Shown: positions 34,102 through 50,090, counted from the first letter of the stretch. The stretch is DNA of 64,000 nucleotides from Sisyra terminalis (GCA_958496175.1 OY292278.1:52142001-52206000), one strand, 5' to 3'. The notes: generated by a model not told the origin, from the sequence alone. Program-made: numbers and translations.

Positions 34102-34331
34102 ATTTACTTAATTTACATTGGCAAGTATTGATTTTTATCTGCGGGTGTTTGCTCGTATGTATATCAACATGGGCAGTTTTAAAAATTGTTGTTTGTAACT
34201 TTGAACTAAACAAATAAATAGACAAATATAACAAAATATGAATAATTTATTTAAATAATTCAACAAGTTGTATGGATCCAGTAGTAGATATCGGTAGATC
34301 TCCCGTTCTCAATAAAGTTCATTAGATGGGC

Positions 34332-37285
34332 TTATTGGTAGTCATTTTTCCGGTGGTTGTTGTTGTTCTTGTTGGTTTTGGCACTAGTGTTGCTTGCTTC
34401 TTCATTCAATATAAATATCTAGTAGATATAAATATTTCTTGCTTTGCTCCTCCTTATTTCTTTATTGCCTTTATTTGATTCTTGAGCCAGACACCTTGCT
34501 TATTATATATATAGCTATTCGGAGAATAAATTCTTGATGACTTTGCTTATGATGATTCTGCAACGTTCGCTTAACTATTATTTACTTCCACTTTTGCGGA
34601 AAGGGGCGCTTCAAATCCAATAAATCACCTGAAAAATAAAATTACATGAATAAGAAAAGAACATTCTCTTCTTCGTAATCTTTAACATGGTTTCCAATAG
34701 ATAGATATATTGATGGAGATAAATTGGAGATCAGAATCTGCTGGACGGTCCTTTTTCAGCGATTAGGTATTTGCCGTGCTGCGGACGCGAACTCTTGTCC
34801 ACGAGCTGTTCCAGCAGGTCGATGATTGCCTACGTTTCCTTTTCCCCTCTGGCCCCTGTGCTGTTTTTCCTTCTGTTCCTGTGCTAGATATAGTGACGTG
34901 GGATTAGGAATGTCCGAATACTCAATAATTCCTCCATTCTACGTTAGCAAATAGAGTGTCAGGGGACAATTATGGATATAATTGTGATTGATAACAACAA
35001 ATTATTTTGACATTAAAGATAAACTTTATGGCAACGAAACATATTTGAAGAAAACTTAAGCCATTAACAAAGAAATTCAAAGAAAGATTGATTTTTTGAC
35101 ACACAAAAATTTTTCAAAGTAGTCTTGAGAAGATCTTCAAAAGGCAAAATGCTGTGCTAACTAACTGCTGCAATAAATTAATTTCGTTTCCTGATTCTTA
35201 TACTCAAGGTTTATAAATTATTGCACAGGTTGCCCCATTAGACAAAAAAATGACGTCTTACGAAAAATTTTGAAGTTTGAATCAGTCTAAAGATATATAC
35301 GAATTTTTTTTTTTTTTTTTACGGAATCTCTCCCATTTGGATATTATAACAGTAATAATTTCCTTCCGTATGTTATTAGTGATAAGTCCACAAATACACG
35401 GAGGCATGATGGAAAGTCTAAGCTTTGAACTTGTGCGTCTGCAATTGCATATCTCTTCTTATTTAGAAAGAAAAACGGACACTCCTTTTCTGAAATTTTA
35501 AAAAACTATTGATTGAATGATAAAAGTAATAAAACTCTAACGGATTACCATTCACCAAATATATTTGTTACAAAGCGAATTTAATTTAGGTAACAACTGC
35601 TTTTCTCTGCATCCATTTTGAGACTCAAAATCTGTAAAAATAAAATCATATTATTATTTGAATTTGAGTACAATTATTTCACTCAAGAAGACTGTTTTAA
35701 TGTTATTGTAAAATTATTGTAGGAGACATGTAAACTTTTAAAATGGTAGGTAAATAGTAAAGCTCTACATACTTGTTGTATTTTGATTATAAAACTATTA
35801 CATGAATATTCCACAATCACCACACTGCATTCATTCCAGATTTGGTTGTTTTCAGGTAAACTCCAAGTCCTATTGACCCCCGAAATTGTGGGTTTGGAGG
35901 AGAATAATGCTGCGAATCCCATGGACAATTACACCACATTATAGGATTTCTGTATCCGAAAGTCATTCCTGGATTCGTTCAAAAAGCGTGGATTCATTAA
36001 AGCCATTTTTTGTGGATGTACACCAAAACTTAACTTTTATATGTAAAGAGGGTCTCTCTTTCACTTCCATCTAAAATAAAAGTTTTTAATTTAATCTGGG
36101 TATTAGGTACCTTGATACTTTGATCCAAAGATTTACATACTTACCACAAAAGTTTATTGTCTTTATTTAACTCTCATTTAACTTTTACGCAATTGTCTAC
36201 AAAGAATTTGAAGTTGAGTAAAACTTGAAGTAATTTCACAAAATCTTCGTAAATTTTATTACATCTTATTGTCGGACTATTAATTTCATCTTATGACTCC
36301 AAAAAAAAAAAAAAAAAAGGCGAAGACTGCAACGTGCAAAAGTAAGAGCCGAAGAGGAACTCGAATTGGGGAAAAACTTGGGATTATTGTTCTCTATCCT
36401 CACACATATCACATCTCATTTCCGCATTATTACTTTCAACCCATGTGTTCGATTAGTACTTGAGGATAGTAGTTTGTAGAAGCCAGAACCAAGTAGAGCT
36501 TCGTTGGTACTAATTCTTGTCAAATCTTCATCATCTGATCCGTGCAGTAATATGGACCTGGTAACTGAACAAAGAGTCAATATTCCTGATTCAAGTATGG
36601 TACTACCTAGGTACTACCAAATGGTTCCAACAAATCCCGAGGGAATTAATTGAAATAACTTTTCAAATGACGTCAAATATAAGGGGCAATACTTAATAAA
36701 CCCTGAGATAGATTGCCAATAGAACACAAGACATTGTTAGAATACCTAATAGATAATATATATTAAGTTCCTAATAACTATACAACATGCAAAAGCAACA
36801 AGTAGCATTTGTTTGTATTCCATTGATTCCTATTTTGGAAAATTTAAATATCAATTTCGGAAATATATAATAATGCAAGCGATTAAATAAGACAATTAAC
36901 ATAATTTTAGGGCAACAATTAAGAGAAAATTACTTTTTTCTTGTGCATGAAAAACTAACCTCATTGTAGGTACTGTGCAATTTTTATCTTTCGACAATTT
37001 GAAAAATTTACTTACAGTTTTCCATTTCCATATTCCAATCGATGCACCAAATATTAGTTTTGCTATAAATTGAGAAATTTAATTAATAATGCACAAATTT
37101 CCGCTACTTTATCGCTGATTTCATTGCAACTTGGTCGATCAAAACAACAGGTGGTCGGCAGTTGTTGTATGTGTATGTATACACATAAAAGGAGAATAAT
37201 AATAATAAAGTAAGTAGAAAAGATCGATGAAATGCAAGTTAAAGAGAGAAGTGAATAGTATCACGTAAACTAACATTTCCAACAT
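34332..37285 (-). CDS. Locus A (unit 3)
   Basis: Same exon pieces as unit 1. Carries the in-frame 3 bp deletion in the QLVSTAFC exon (near 35143) together with unit 4, and a substitution near 35685 that falls in the intron following the NECSVVIVEYSC exon. Confidence 0.5.
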
Positions 37286-37390
37286 TTTCCACCCGTCCCC
37301 ATATTCGACTCCTTTCGACTCCTTAATACTTCGAAAGGTAAAAATAACGCTTTGCATTTTCCCTGTTTTTAGTTGAACATAATTTATTTT

Positions 37391-37582
37391 TCACCAATTA
37401 AGGGCATATCCTAAGTGGGGGGATCGTGGGGATAAATTCAAGGCATTCAAGTTAACCAAAAAAATAATGCCAATCAGGCAGTTATTGTACTGTTCAAACG
37501 GTTCTAAACGATTCGGAATGTTCAATAAAACATGAACGACCATTGTTGTATTGAACTGCCCCCTAGCGAAATAATATGACAA
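37391..37582 (-). CDS. D exon copy 1 (unit 3)
   Basis: Same translated frame as 5947-6138. Confidence 0.4.
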   Translation of the reverse strand: MSYYFARGQFNTTMVVHVLLNIPNRLEPFEQYNNCLIGIIFLVNLNALNLSPRSPHLGYALNW

Positions 37583-40133
37583 TACCTTTGAATTTTAAAA
37601 TATGAAATTTTTGAACCCAAAACTTGGACCATAAAAATGTAACGCCTTTAATATTGGAATGACATTGAATTACAGCAATAAAGAAATTTAAAATTAAATA
37701 AGGGCAAGAGAGTTTATGGAGAGTGTAGGTAGCTCAGAATTCTCACAGAACACCCTAAACATATCTAAAACAAATATTATTTTTCTATCCAATTTTCCTT
37801 TTTTCCCCATCAAAGTCTGACACAATAATGAAAATTGCAAACCACAACATTATAGGTCCATAAGAAGCTAAAATGAAAAAGCTTTTTCTTTAATAAATCC
37901 AAGTTAAAATAAAAAGCGTTGAATATGGCAAAGGGTGTGGGAATTGTCATTTGATTGTTTGCAAATGAAAAAGGCGAAACTAGAAAAATAAATAAAACCG
38001 GCTCTAGAATTTAATCGTGAAAATCATAAGGAAAAAAATTGGAATATTTAATTCATATTCTAGCGATTTTCCTTTGACAAGTAATGTGACAGCGGTGAAA
38101 AAATTTTCATATTGCAAACCTTTTCTTTGGGCACATTCAACATAACCTTTTGTCTAACTTTTTAGATGAAAGAAAAACTGGTCAATAAAATAATGATTTC
38201 CCAACTGTAGGCATTCTGAAATGACAATTTTTAGTTCGTTATAAATAAAAATTTACTTGAAAACCCAATGGAACCAAGAATTTCTTTCAGTGTTCAAATA
38301 GTTCAAACGAAAATGTATGGCAATTATTGTATGAAACTGGCCTCTGGTTAATGAACTTTACAATATCTTTGAATTTGAAAATATGAAATTTTTGAACGCT
38401 TTGAAACCACGGAATATGTTAAAACTATAAAAATTAAATCCTATTATATTGGGACCATTTGAACTCTTAAATAGCGATCTACATATAATAACTAATATCA
38501 ATAATTTACTGATTATTTGGTTTCAATGTAAACCAGAAAAATCGACATTGTAATTGAATTGGATTAAATCTAATGTGAACAATCCATTAGCAACCTGTAG
38601 GTACTGACCTCATATTCCTATCGATAATTTATTTAAAAAAAAAAAGCAATAAGAAAGTTTCTTTAATTCAATTCGGTTAGTGCAATACTTTAGTTATTCA
38701 GCGTTAAGAATTTAAAAAGCTTCCAACAAATAGTTTTACATTAAATAAAAATTATTTAAAATAATAATTAAGAGAACATTTTTCACCGAATTCAATTAAG
38801 AAGAGCCAATGTAATCTCACCTTCATTTAAAAACTACTTGTCGTAGGTACTATCTTCTATCAATCCATACAACTTATTTTGAAAATAATTACGAGAGAGT
38901 ACTTATTTGAGCCTTTAATTAAAATCCCAAACAAATTCCTAATCAAGAATCAGTTGAATTAGCCGATGCAATTGCTTTAATAACTAAGGAAATTTAATTG
39001 ATTTTTCCTTTTTCAAGTTGAATTTTAATTCTATTGAATTATGTATATAGTGCAGAAGTTAACAATATCGTTTGCAGTGTAAATCTAGGAAATGTTTATG
39101 AGATATTTTTTAAAGGCTTAATAAAATCTTAAAAATGTTTTGATACTTGATAATAAATTTAAATAAACCATTGTGACGTTATCCTGAATATTAAAATGAA
39201 TTCTTTTAAGAAAAAGATGCAATGATGTTGCCTTAATAGTTTGATGAATACTTAAATTTCTATCAGTGGCTTAAATATTAAAGTATTTTTAGATATTTAT
39301 CTATATGCAGCAAGTGCACAGAATGTAGTATAACATAAACAATTTGTTAAATTTGTGTGCTTATGAAAATTAAATATTTTAGCAATTAAAAAAAATGATG
39401 TCTACAATAATTTTCTTTGTTACTTATGAAATTTACAAAATCAATTTTAAAATCAACTATACCTACAAACTTTTCACACTTCATCACAATAACGACACAA
39501 TAGTTATATTATAAATCAAGTCACGGGTACAATTAATTTGTACAAACCAGTAGAAGAACTTTAAATTTCTGCCGTTGAAATCGTCGTCGATCGGCGCCAC
39601 TCCAAGCCCTATATAAATGGGGAGAAAATATACATCTTTTATTTTACATTTACACTTAGTGTAGCATATATCTATGGATATTATATCAATATTTATGCAT
39701 CAATATCATTCTTCTATTATTAGCTGCGCTTGCAATATATATATGGGAATAGTTAATCTTCATAATCTCGATGACAATTGATTTGTTTTCGTTGAATAAA
39801 TTAAAATCATCTAAAAAAAAAAAAAAAAAAACTTAAATTAATTTCACCACTTACTTAACAAATATTAATTAATCCTATTTGAAGTAATGTATGATATTGT
39901 TATGCTAAATCACCTAAACGATGATAACACAGTAGGTGGTCTTACAACTGTTGTAAATCCAATTGGAATGAATTTACAACGATACACCACGAGAGGTATA
40001 CGGGGTGATTACGTATGAGTATTTAAAGATAAATATTCCGAATACAAAATGAATATTGTCTAGGTAAGCTATACTTATGCAATCGTTGATATTAACCAGA
40101 ACCAATATAACATAGTGAATAATATCAACTTAC

Positions 40134-43100
40134 TTGAATTATAAATGATTATCTAATCTCTGGATGCATTTCTCCTGCACAGCGTCATAGAAAGATTTTT
40201 ACAATCCAAAGGTACGTTTTCCAACTGATTTCTCATAAACGCGCCATAAGTACCTACTTTGTGGATGTACGCCAAAATGTTTCTTTTATATTATAGATGA
40301 ACTTTTTTTTCTTGTTCAACCTAAAAAAATAGTTTTAAATTTCCATTCTATTACATAGTATCATGTACCAGAAAACTTATTACCTCAAAAGCCTTTTGTC
40401 GTTTTGTCGTCAACTCTCTGCTTACTTTAAGCGTAATTATGGTTGTCTACGAGAAACTTAAATTGGAGAAAAACTTGAGTGATAGTTTTGCACATCCACA
40501 TCCACATTATTACTTTCATTCCATGGGGGGAGCAAGATAGTAAAGTTGGGAACAGAAGCGTACGAAAAAAAGGAACAAATGGGAAGAGTGAAGACATCTT
40601 GAGATGTAAACTTCTGTTAATTCTTCTTCGCCATAATGAGTTCAGTTATCTGTATATTATTCTAATCCCCGTAGATGAACGAATAGTAAATTCTGACTTC
40701 CAATAAGCCTTAGGAGTCGACGTAGGTACTTCCAAATATCTCTAAGAAATTATAAGAAATGACAATTTTTAATTTTACCGAAATTTATTAAAACTTATCG
40801 TTTACCTGTTTATACAATATTAACAATGCTGCTTTACATTGACCAAAAACGTAGCAAGAAAAAATCCACGGGAAATTAAAAAATATGCAAACATATTAAA
40901 CTGGGTACCTAGTTCCTATAAAGTCAGAGCATTGTCAGATATTGTGAGTTGAAACTTATTTACATTTATTATCATACCTATTAGTTTATGTCATTGCCAT
41001 CAAGTTCATCATTAATTTGAGAACACTGAAACTGCGTACTTACACCAAACTGTCTAAGAAGTTGGCTTTTTCTTTTCGGATACCACCAGGTTGATTTCCC
41101 CCTCTCTTTGCATTTATTCTCCGTATTACTCCGTACGTTTTAATTAGCTTCACAAAATAATCAAATAGTTGGTAAGACGTTTTCTAAATGACTCCACAAA
41201 TCTGCACAGAAAAAGTACTTAATTTAGAATTATTATTAAATTTTGTTATAAAATATTAATCGAAGATCCCAATGACATATTTTACGGTTCAACGATAACT
41301 GCTTCCTTCAATTCCTAGATACATTGAATCTGCACAGAAAAAAGAATCATTAATTTCTATATTTAAAACTTAAACTAAATTTTCTAAAGCTAAGCTTATA
41401 AAACTAATGATCTATCTACGTATATATATATATATATATATATATATAAGTTATTAACGAAAAAGATCTCACATAATATAATATAAACCCCAAATATAAA
41501 AATAATTTCATGTAGGTATTAGTATAAAATAATTTCAAGATAGAGAATACGTTTTTAGAGTACTAGATAAGAGAAATAGGCTTTTAAGGGTAGGTAGGGC
41601 AGAGGTTTTGAATCTATAAAGTGAACATTTCGTGTTCGTATTATCGTTTTATAAATTTAATGATTGCAAAGGACTGAACGACGTGGGTCGCAGTTTTGAA
41701 TCGACTATTTATCAATTGTAAGTTCAGCTATTGCACAAATGCATATATCTAAGCCAATATATAATATTAAATTTAGTATAATGTTACAAGTTGTTAATGT
41801 TATAAAACAACTTATAAAAATTGAAACCCAAACAAGAGGTATTAAATGTTTCTATCTAAATAATACCTAAGCCTAGTTTCAATTGATTTAAAGTAGTATT
41901 AGTTTCCCGTCAAATATTGGGGTCAAAAGAATAATAGAGATAAAGTATAACTAAGCTATAGATAGGATTTGATAACGATGACTGGTATTAGGTAATAATA
42001 AGAAGCTTGATGGCTTGAATGGCTGAAGAAGAAGGAATTTCAATAGTTTCGTCATGTCTTGAATTGCTCATCTAATCAATTCTTCCGACTGCAATCATTC
42101 CAAGAGAATATCTGCAAAGAAAATAAAATTTAATTAAAGCAAAAAAATAAGGTTTTTAAATTCTTCATTTCTTGAGGGCCAACGTGCTAACACATCTCTT
42201 TGAATTCTTTCACATTGACAATCCATCGAATCTGCACAGACAAAACAACATTTAATCTCTTCAAATCAGTTGAATATAAAAACTTAAAATTAATAAAAAA
42301 CTACGTAAAGACAATAACAATAAAGCTAAGATAATATTATAACTGAACTATTTTGGATAGGTAGGCGGCGCTAAGCTAACAATATAAGAATTCCCATTGT
42401 TCTATTATTTTTTTTTAAAACATTCAAGGGGGAGAGGGTGGTTGTTTTGAATTAATTTTCATAACTTGGCGATTGATATAGAGGTCGGCTCCATTATCAA
42501 TTGTTCCGCAAAAATCTGTAACAGAAAAAAATAATCAAAAACTAAAGACAATTTGGTTTCGTTTCTTCATTTCTTCAGATTTTCCCGTGACCATTGCATC
42601 TGCACTGAAAAAAAAAACACAATTAAAAAATGGAATTTGAATTTTTAAAATAAAATCAAAATATAAAAATAAACATTCAGAAATAAAACATTTGATAAAA
42701 ATACATATATCCAATAGAAATACAAGTAAATCTAAGAATTGTTTCCCCAAAAAAATAATACAATAAAAATTGAAATAACTAGAAGAGAACATAAGATTGG
42801 TCTCATGTCACAGGTAGGTGTTTCAATCGAATAAAAAAAATATGATAACGTATTGATATCTCTGATATAGGCTGTCAGGGTAAGGGATGTTAGATATTAT
42901 TTAGACTAAATAGGGTCTTAATTATCTAAATCCACAGCATGGGCTGTAGATTTGATTTAATTTTTACAAATTGTATGATTAGTGTATATTTGGTTTCAAA
43001 TATTCAATCGTTTCACAATTCTACAACGACAAATGTATTTAGAACTTAATAGTGTAGAGTAGCAGTAATATATAATATAATCCTTCGATGGAATAATAAA

Positions 43101-43337
43101 GTCAGCAATCAATCGGTAGCATCTTAATGTATTGATAGTAAATTTCACTCCATGGCTCTCAGCGATAGTTCAGTTCAAAATTCATGTCAATTGAGGAACT
43201 CTTAATTATTTGAGATTGATTCCATTCATCATTATGATCATTAATATTGCTATTTCCAAAGATCTTATTGATTATTACATATTATGTGTTCCATACATAT
43301 CCACTCTCCATCCTCATTGAACAGAAATGCACCAAAT
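40134..43337 (-). CDS. Locus B and microexon tract (unit 3)
   Basis: Same layout. The WNESNN exon is 40458-40613 without the 12 bp. An 8 bp duplication (TTTTGTCG repeated, near 40400) lies just before the locus B donor and is shared with unit 4. Confidence 0.45.
41044..41183 (-). CDS. Long coding-like exon, unit 3
   Basis: Same frame and same donor as the unit 1 exon at 9594-9733. Confidence 0.55.
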
Positions 43338-44499
43338 CTGAAAGAAACTGGTTTTATAATGTTACCAAATCGAAATTTAGATTTGAAGGAAATATTGGTA
43401 TTCCAGAGATATGATTACACAATCATCTTCTTTAAAAGTTTAGTACAAATATCTGAAAATTCCTATGAAAGTCGTAACTGTTGAAAAATTGCCAAAATAA
43501 ACACATCTCTTACTATCATATTTGAATACCCTATTGTTATTCCATGTTAAATTTATTGACTCTAAAAACTGATTGTTGTAACGTTCCCATTAATTCCAAT
43601 CTATTGTTGTGTTCTTTAAAACTTGCTAACTGCCCTATACTCTAATACAAAGTAATCAGATAATTTGAAAACAGGAAAAATAATAGTCCAAATAGAACAT
43701 GCATATCTAACCTGTGCAATTCGTCAACCCATTTTCTGCTATAATTTGTCGATAAAAGTTGAATATAACAATGTCCAGTATTCCACAAATACACAAACTA
43801 TATTTAAACATAATAGTTGGTAATTTTTATAATAAAAAACTTACTATGTACCACTAAAATAAATACATGAAGTTACTTAAGTAAAAACGAGTCAAAATCA
43901 CCAATATGTCTGCTGTTGAAAACAATTCTTTTTTTGTTTTCAAACAACAATTGTTACATATATGATTTAATTATTTTTTTCAAATACGAATTAACAAAAA
44001 ACTTGGCGAAAATCAAATGTTCAATTAATAAAATGAATTTTAAAACACAATTTTTCTATTTCTATAAGAAAAATTTAAAGAAAAACGAGTTTTTCAGTAA
44101 AAAAATTGTTTGTTGAAAAAAGTCGGTAATGTAGTTACCAGAATTTCATAAGAAGCTGATTCAAATATTCCTATTGTGATATATTCCTATTGACTTGGGT
44201 TACATAATTTGATTGAAACTATAACTATTATTAAATCTATATGGATACTGTAAGTTTTATAGTAACTGTAAATAAATTTAAAATTAATTTTCCCCTAGCC
44301 TATAATAGAACGCGTATGCCTATCGTATAACTTTCACGAAATACTATCGTCTTCCTATATACAATATCCATGATTAATGATGTTTTACTTATGTGAAAAA
44401 AACGATAAACTATGGTTGAGTTGAGTTTGAATAATACCTATGCTTTGCAAATGTACTGCTTTAGAGCAGTTTTTGGTGTCGAATGCATATCTTTCACAC

Positions 44500-46796
44500 C
44501 AGTCCAAAAATCTTCAAATGAAATCTCCATTCGCGGAAAGAATCAAGGAACACTAAAAGAAAAAAATAACATTTGAGATTGATTGCATGAATTCAATCTT
44601 ATAAGCCTTATGAAGAAACGATCAACTAATAATGTTTATAGATAAAATAATAAAAATATATTATAACAAGAAGCTAGAATTTATAGCAGAAAAGAGGACA
44701 GTTGAAATTGTAATAAAATATTTAGTCATAAAAATTTTAAATTTTTAATCATATTATGCCGCATTAATCTTTTTTCCGTCTAGCATATATTAGGTACATT
44801 TTACCGAACTGTTCAGATAAATACAGATGAACTAATAATTTTTCACGATTAATTCTTTGTAACATAAACTACATACAATAATAAAATTATCCATATCAAC
44901 CAGTAGGTACCTACTAATGTAAATTAGTAAATAATTTCAACTTACATACTTGAATATTGTCTCCTTATTGTTAATGAAATGACTTTCTAAGTACTACTGA
45001 ATGCACTTTTTCTGATTTTTCCTGTAGATACTACTGCGGTGTTGCATGTAACTGGTTACTTAAACGGTGTCCAACGTTATTCTGACATTCATTAGAATTC
45101 ATTACTTCGGTCTATACCTTCGACCAATAGTTGAGTTCTAATTTTCTGAATCCATGTACCTATCCTGTATTCCAAGATTCGTTCGAAAAGCGTTTTCACT
45201 ACAGGCCATTTTTTTGTGGATGTACACCAAAACTTAGCATTTATACGTAAAGAGTTTTTGTCTTTCATTTCCAACTAACTAAAACAAATATTTTTTTAAT
45301 ATTGTAATCTACTGTTACTATGTTCCAAAGGTTTTCATACTTACTTACCACAAACAAAAGCTGATTGCCTTTAGACATCTATCATTTAACTTTGATGCAG
45401 TTGCCTCCAGGGGACTTGAAGTGAAGTAAAACTTGAAGTAATCTCACAAAATCTTGGTCAATTTTTTACATCTTACTGTCGTAGGTAGTAGTAGTATCAT
45501 TAATTTCATCTTAGGACTCCAAAAAAAAGGCGAGGACAGCAACGTGCAAAAGCAAGAACCGAAGAAGGTTGGTCGTATGAAAGCTGGTCCAGTTTTAATC
45601 GTAACGAATTCGGTTTGTTGTCCAATAGATACAGCAGTTTCTTGATGGCATCGCATGCATGGCCGTTTCCAAGGAACTCGAATTGGGGAAAAACTTGGGA
45701 ACATTGTTCACTATCCTCCTGCATTTCCGCATTATTACTTTCGACCCATGTCTTGGATTAGTACTTGAGGATAGTAGTTTGTAGAACTTCGTTGGTACCA
45801 AATCTTCATCATCTGATCCGTGCAGTAATATGAACCTGGTAACTAAACAAAGAGTCAATATTCCTGATTCCAGTACGGTACCTACCTACTACCAAATGGT
45901 TCCATTATTGAAATTATTGGAATTATTTAAAATAACTTTTCAATGTTGACGTCAAACATAAGGGGCAATATTTCATAAACCCTAAGATTAAGTCAATAAA
46001 ACATACATTGATATTGTTCGAATATCTAATATATTAAGTTTAATAACTATACCACATGCAAAACCAATAAGTAGCACTTATTTGTGTTCCATTGTTACCT
46101 ATTTTGGGAAATTTCAATACCAATTTCGGAAATATAATAATGCAATCGATTAAATCTAATCAAACAATGACAATTAACAACAAAATTTTAAGGGAACAAT
46201 TAAGAGAAAATTACTTTTTACTTATGCATGAAAAACCAACCTCAATACAGTACAGTGCAATTTTTATCGATCGACAATTTGAAAAATTTACGTACAGTTT
46301 TCCATTTTCATATTCTAATGGATGCACCAAACACTCAACTATCATTATGCATATTAATTTCTTTATAAATTGGGAAATTTAATTAATAATGCACAAAATT
46401 CATTGCAACTTGGTCGACCAAAACAACAGGTGATTTATAGTTGTTTATGTTCATTATAAGTACGCATGTCAAACTCAAAAGTGTGGTTATTTTCAAATTT
46501 TCATTTTTGCTAAAGGAAGTGATTTGAGTTTAATAATTAAAGAATAACGTTATTTTATTACAACGAACGTTGGTTTAATTTAATATTTCTTATTATTTTA
46601 TGGAACGAATTACACTTAGTAATGTATAGAATAGAGTTACTGGATAGATATAAAGTAATAAAGTCAACTTTTATTTTCTAACGTGTGTAGATGATATCGT
46701 ACGTATGTATGCGTATTAATAGTAAAATAAGTAGATGAGATCGATGAGATGCAAGTATGAGAGAGAAATGAATAGTATCATAAACCTTTCCAACAT
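44500..46796 (-). CDS. Locus C (unit 3)
   Basis: Same exon pieces; the FWCTSTK exon is 45092-45274 and the first exon 46716-46796. Confidence 0.45.
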
Positions 46797-47353
46797 TTAC
46801 CTCCCAACATTCCCCTTATTCCCGACGACTCCTTGAATAATTCTAACGGTAAAAATAAAAGATTATCATTGCACAACGAATTGTCAGTTTTCTCTTACAA
46901 AAATAATATTATTTACAATCCCATGTAAGTATTAGTTTATTTTACAATTATTGCAATTTTCAAAATAGTTATTGATCGTAGAAATAGTTGCAATTGCTGC
47001 ATTCATTTGGTGAATCGTATTTGAACATTGGAGATTCCTTCCCATGTGTTGTTTCTAAGCCAAAAAGTTTTTAGGTTCAATTAAAGGCGATTTCCGATCT
47101 ATTAGGTTGATTTAGAAGAAATGAGAAGTAAGTTTTGTAGGTATGTAGTTGGTTTACTAGCTTATAAGTTTTTTTTAATGAACCACTACTAATTAATCAT
47201 AGGAATGTAGGTATATTTAGTTGTTGTTGTTGTTGTTTTAAGATTCACTTGAAACATGGACATGAAAAAGAGTAAATGAATTGGAAGATTGGAAATATAT
47301 GGTACCTATCCACCTAGATACCAGCTCATGGACTGCGTAAAGTTGAGGGAATA

Positions 47354-49860
47354 TATGAATTTTAGATAATATTCGATGCATTAAAACCAAATATGTAATT
47401 AGAATTTTGATTAAACATCAACTTGTCGAGTAATTAGCGTTTTTAGGCCACTTTCATAAGCCTACATACGGCTTTCATTGTTTGAATTTTGAGAACTTTT
47501 GCGAACCGATATTACCGCTGCCTGACAACAAAACGCTGAACTATTTTGGAAGCCACGCCCACTTGTATGTAGAACTGGTTTGTGTCTTGGATAAGTGCTA
47601 GATACAAACCAAAGTGGGCGTGGCTTTCAAAATAGTTCAGCGTTTTGTCGTCAGGTTTGAAGAAGGGGGTCTGTCATTATCGTCATTTAAGGTCAAACAT
47701 TTCAGACATTTAAGGATGATTTTCTTTATGCCATGTAATGATTGGGATATCAAATGAAAGCTAATTAAATACTCTATTGATTTATATAAAAAAACAGCCA
47801 ATATGTCTAAACGATGACATTGAAATTTGATTTTCCGTCAGCGACTACTTCCCTTTCTGACATTTAAGGGTGGTTTGCCCCCCTTAATATATTGAACCCG
47901 ATTATGATTGGGATATCTATTGAAAGATAATGAATTACTCTATCGATTGACATCAAAAAAATTACCAATATCTCCAAGCAAGTACTTAGAAAACTGATTT
48001 TCCTAAATCGACTTTCAACCTTTATAAAATGTTACTTAAATCATGTGATTTCGCGTCAAAAGTAATTAAAAACATTACACTTATATAAAATTGATGGTTT
48101 ACAGCTAAATTTGACACTTAAATGTTGATTAAAGGTCTACTTTTCGAGAAATAAGCGTCTAAAGGGGGTCTGTCATTATCTTCATTTAGGGCCAAAAATA
48201 TCTTTATTTCTTCTCTCCTATCGCTATCAATCGTTCGATTATTAGTAAATGATACAAAATATAACATTTCTTCCACTCGAACATCATTTAAAATTGTATT
48301 TTCAACCAATTTGATTTGCATGTTTAGCGGATGTCAAAGTTGTTTATGTTTCGCTCTATAGGCAACCCGGTGAGCATCAAAAAAACAAAATTCGACGATT
48401 TGCCCTTTTTGAACAAGCCAATATTCAGTACTCTAACTCAAATTTCGGACATTTCAGGATGATTTTCTGTATGCCATGTAATGATTGGGATATCAAATGA
48501 AAGCTAATTGATTACTCTATTGATTTATCAAAAAAAACAACCAATATATCCATACAATTACTTTAAAAATTGATTTTCCCTAGGCGACTACTACCCTTTC
48601 AGACATTAAAAGGTGCTTTGCCCCTCTTTGTTCATTGAATTCGATTATGACTGGCATATCAATGGAAAGCTAATGAGTTACTCTATCGAATAATATCAAA
48701 AAATTACCAATATCTCCAAACAATTACTTTGAAAATGGATTTTTCCTTATCGACTCTTTAGGCCCATTTAAATGCTAATTTCTCGAAAAGTAGACCTTTA
48801 ATCAACATTTAAGTGTCAAATTTAGCTGTAAACCATCGATTTTATATAAGTGTAATGTTTTTAATTACTTTTTACGCGAAATCACATGATTTAAGTAACA
48901 TTTTATAAAGGTTAAAAGTCGATTTAGGAAAATCAGTTTTCTAAGTAATTGCTTGGAGATATTGGTAATTTTTTGATGTCAATCGATAGAGTAATTCATT
49001 ATCTTTCAATAGATATCCCAATCATAATCGAATTCAATATATTAAGGGGGGCAAACCACCCTTAAATGTTAGAAAGGGATGTAGTTGCTGACGGAAAAGC
49101 AAATTTCAATGTCATCGCTTAGACATATTGGTTGTTTTTTTTGATAAATCAATAGAGTAATCAATTAGCTTTCATTTGGTATCCCAATCATTACATGACA
49201 TAAAGAAAATCATCCTTAAATGTCTGAAATTTGAGTTAGAGTACTGAATATTGGCATGTTCAAAAAGGGCAAATCGTCGAATTTTGTTTTTTTGATGCTC
49301 ACCGGGTTGCCTACAGAGCGAAACATAAACAACTTTGACATCCGCTAAACATGCAAATCAAATTGGTTGAAAATACAATTTTAAATGATGTTCGAGTGGA
49401 AAAAATGTTATATTTTGTATAATTTACTAATAATCGATCGGTTTATAACGATAGAAGGGAAGAAATAAAGATATTTTTGATCCTAAATGAAGATAATGAC
49501 ATACCCCTTCAAACCTGACAACAAAACGCTGAACTATTTTGAAAGCCACGCCCACTTTGCCACTATGTAGAACCGGTTTGGATCTTGGATAATTGTAATT
49601 AGTGGACATTAAATTAATGAAAATACCATTTAAAACGATCGATTCATGCTTAAATTGTGTTAACTTGCATCGATAAGCTTCACTTTATCGATTTAAATCG
49701 ATATTACAATCGTAAAGTAATGCTCCGAGTGAAATGGAGTTCCTTAACCTCTTATTTTAGCATACAAACAAAACGCTAATTTCTCGAAAAGTGAACGTTT
49801 AATTGAAATTCTAAGTTCATTTTCGGTTTTAATGCATCGGATATTATCTAAAAATCATAC
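47354..49860. mobile_element. Foldback-type element (unit 4)
   Basis: Same element, sharing the 5 bp shorter right end with unit 3. It has private SNPs such as those near 48233 and 49118, so copies are diverging slowly within the array. Confidence 0.8.
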
Positions 49861-50090
49861 ATTTACTTAATTTACATTGGCAAGTATTGATTTTTATCTG
49901 CGGGTGTTTGCTCGTATGTATATCAACATGGGCAGTTTTAAAAATTGTTGTTTGTAACTTTGAACTAAACAAATAAATAGACAAATATAACAAAATATGA
50001 ATAATTTATTTAAATAATTCAACAAGTTGTATGGATCCAGTAGTAGATATCGGTAGATCTCCCGTTCTCAATAAAGTTCATTAGATGGGC

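Larger units (their letters stand above)
31445..47203. repeat. Tandem array unit 3 (15,759 bp)
   Basis: Third complete unit. It shares with unit 4 a 5 bp shorter element right end (near 33812), a 3 bp deletion in locus A (near 35143) and an 8 bp duplication near 40400. It shares with unit 1 the bases at 42476, 42606 and 43198. Confidence 0.98.
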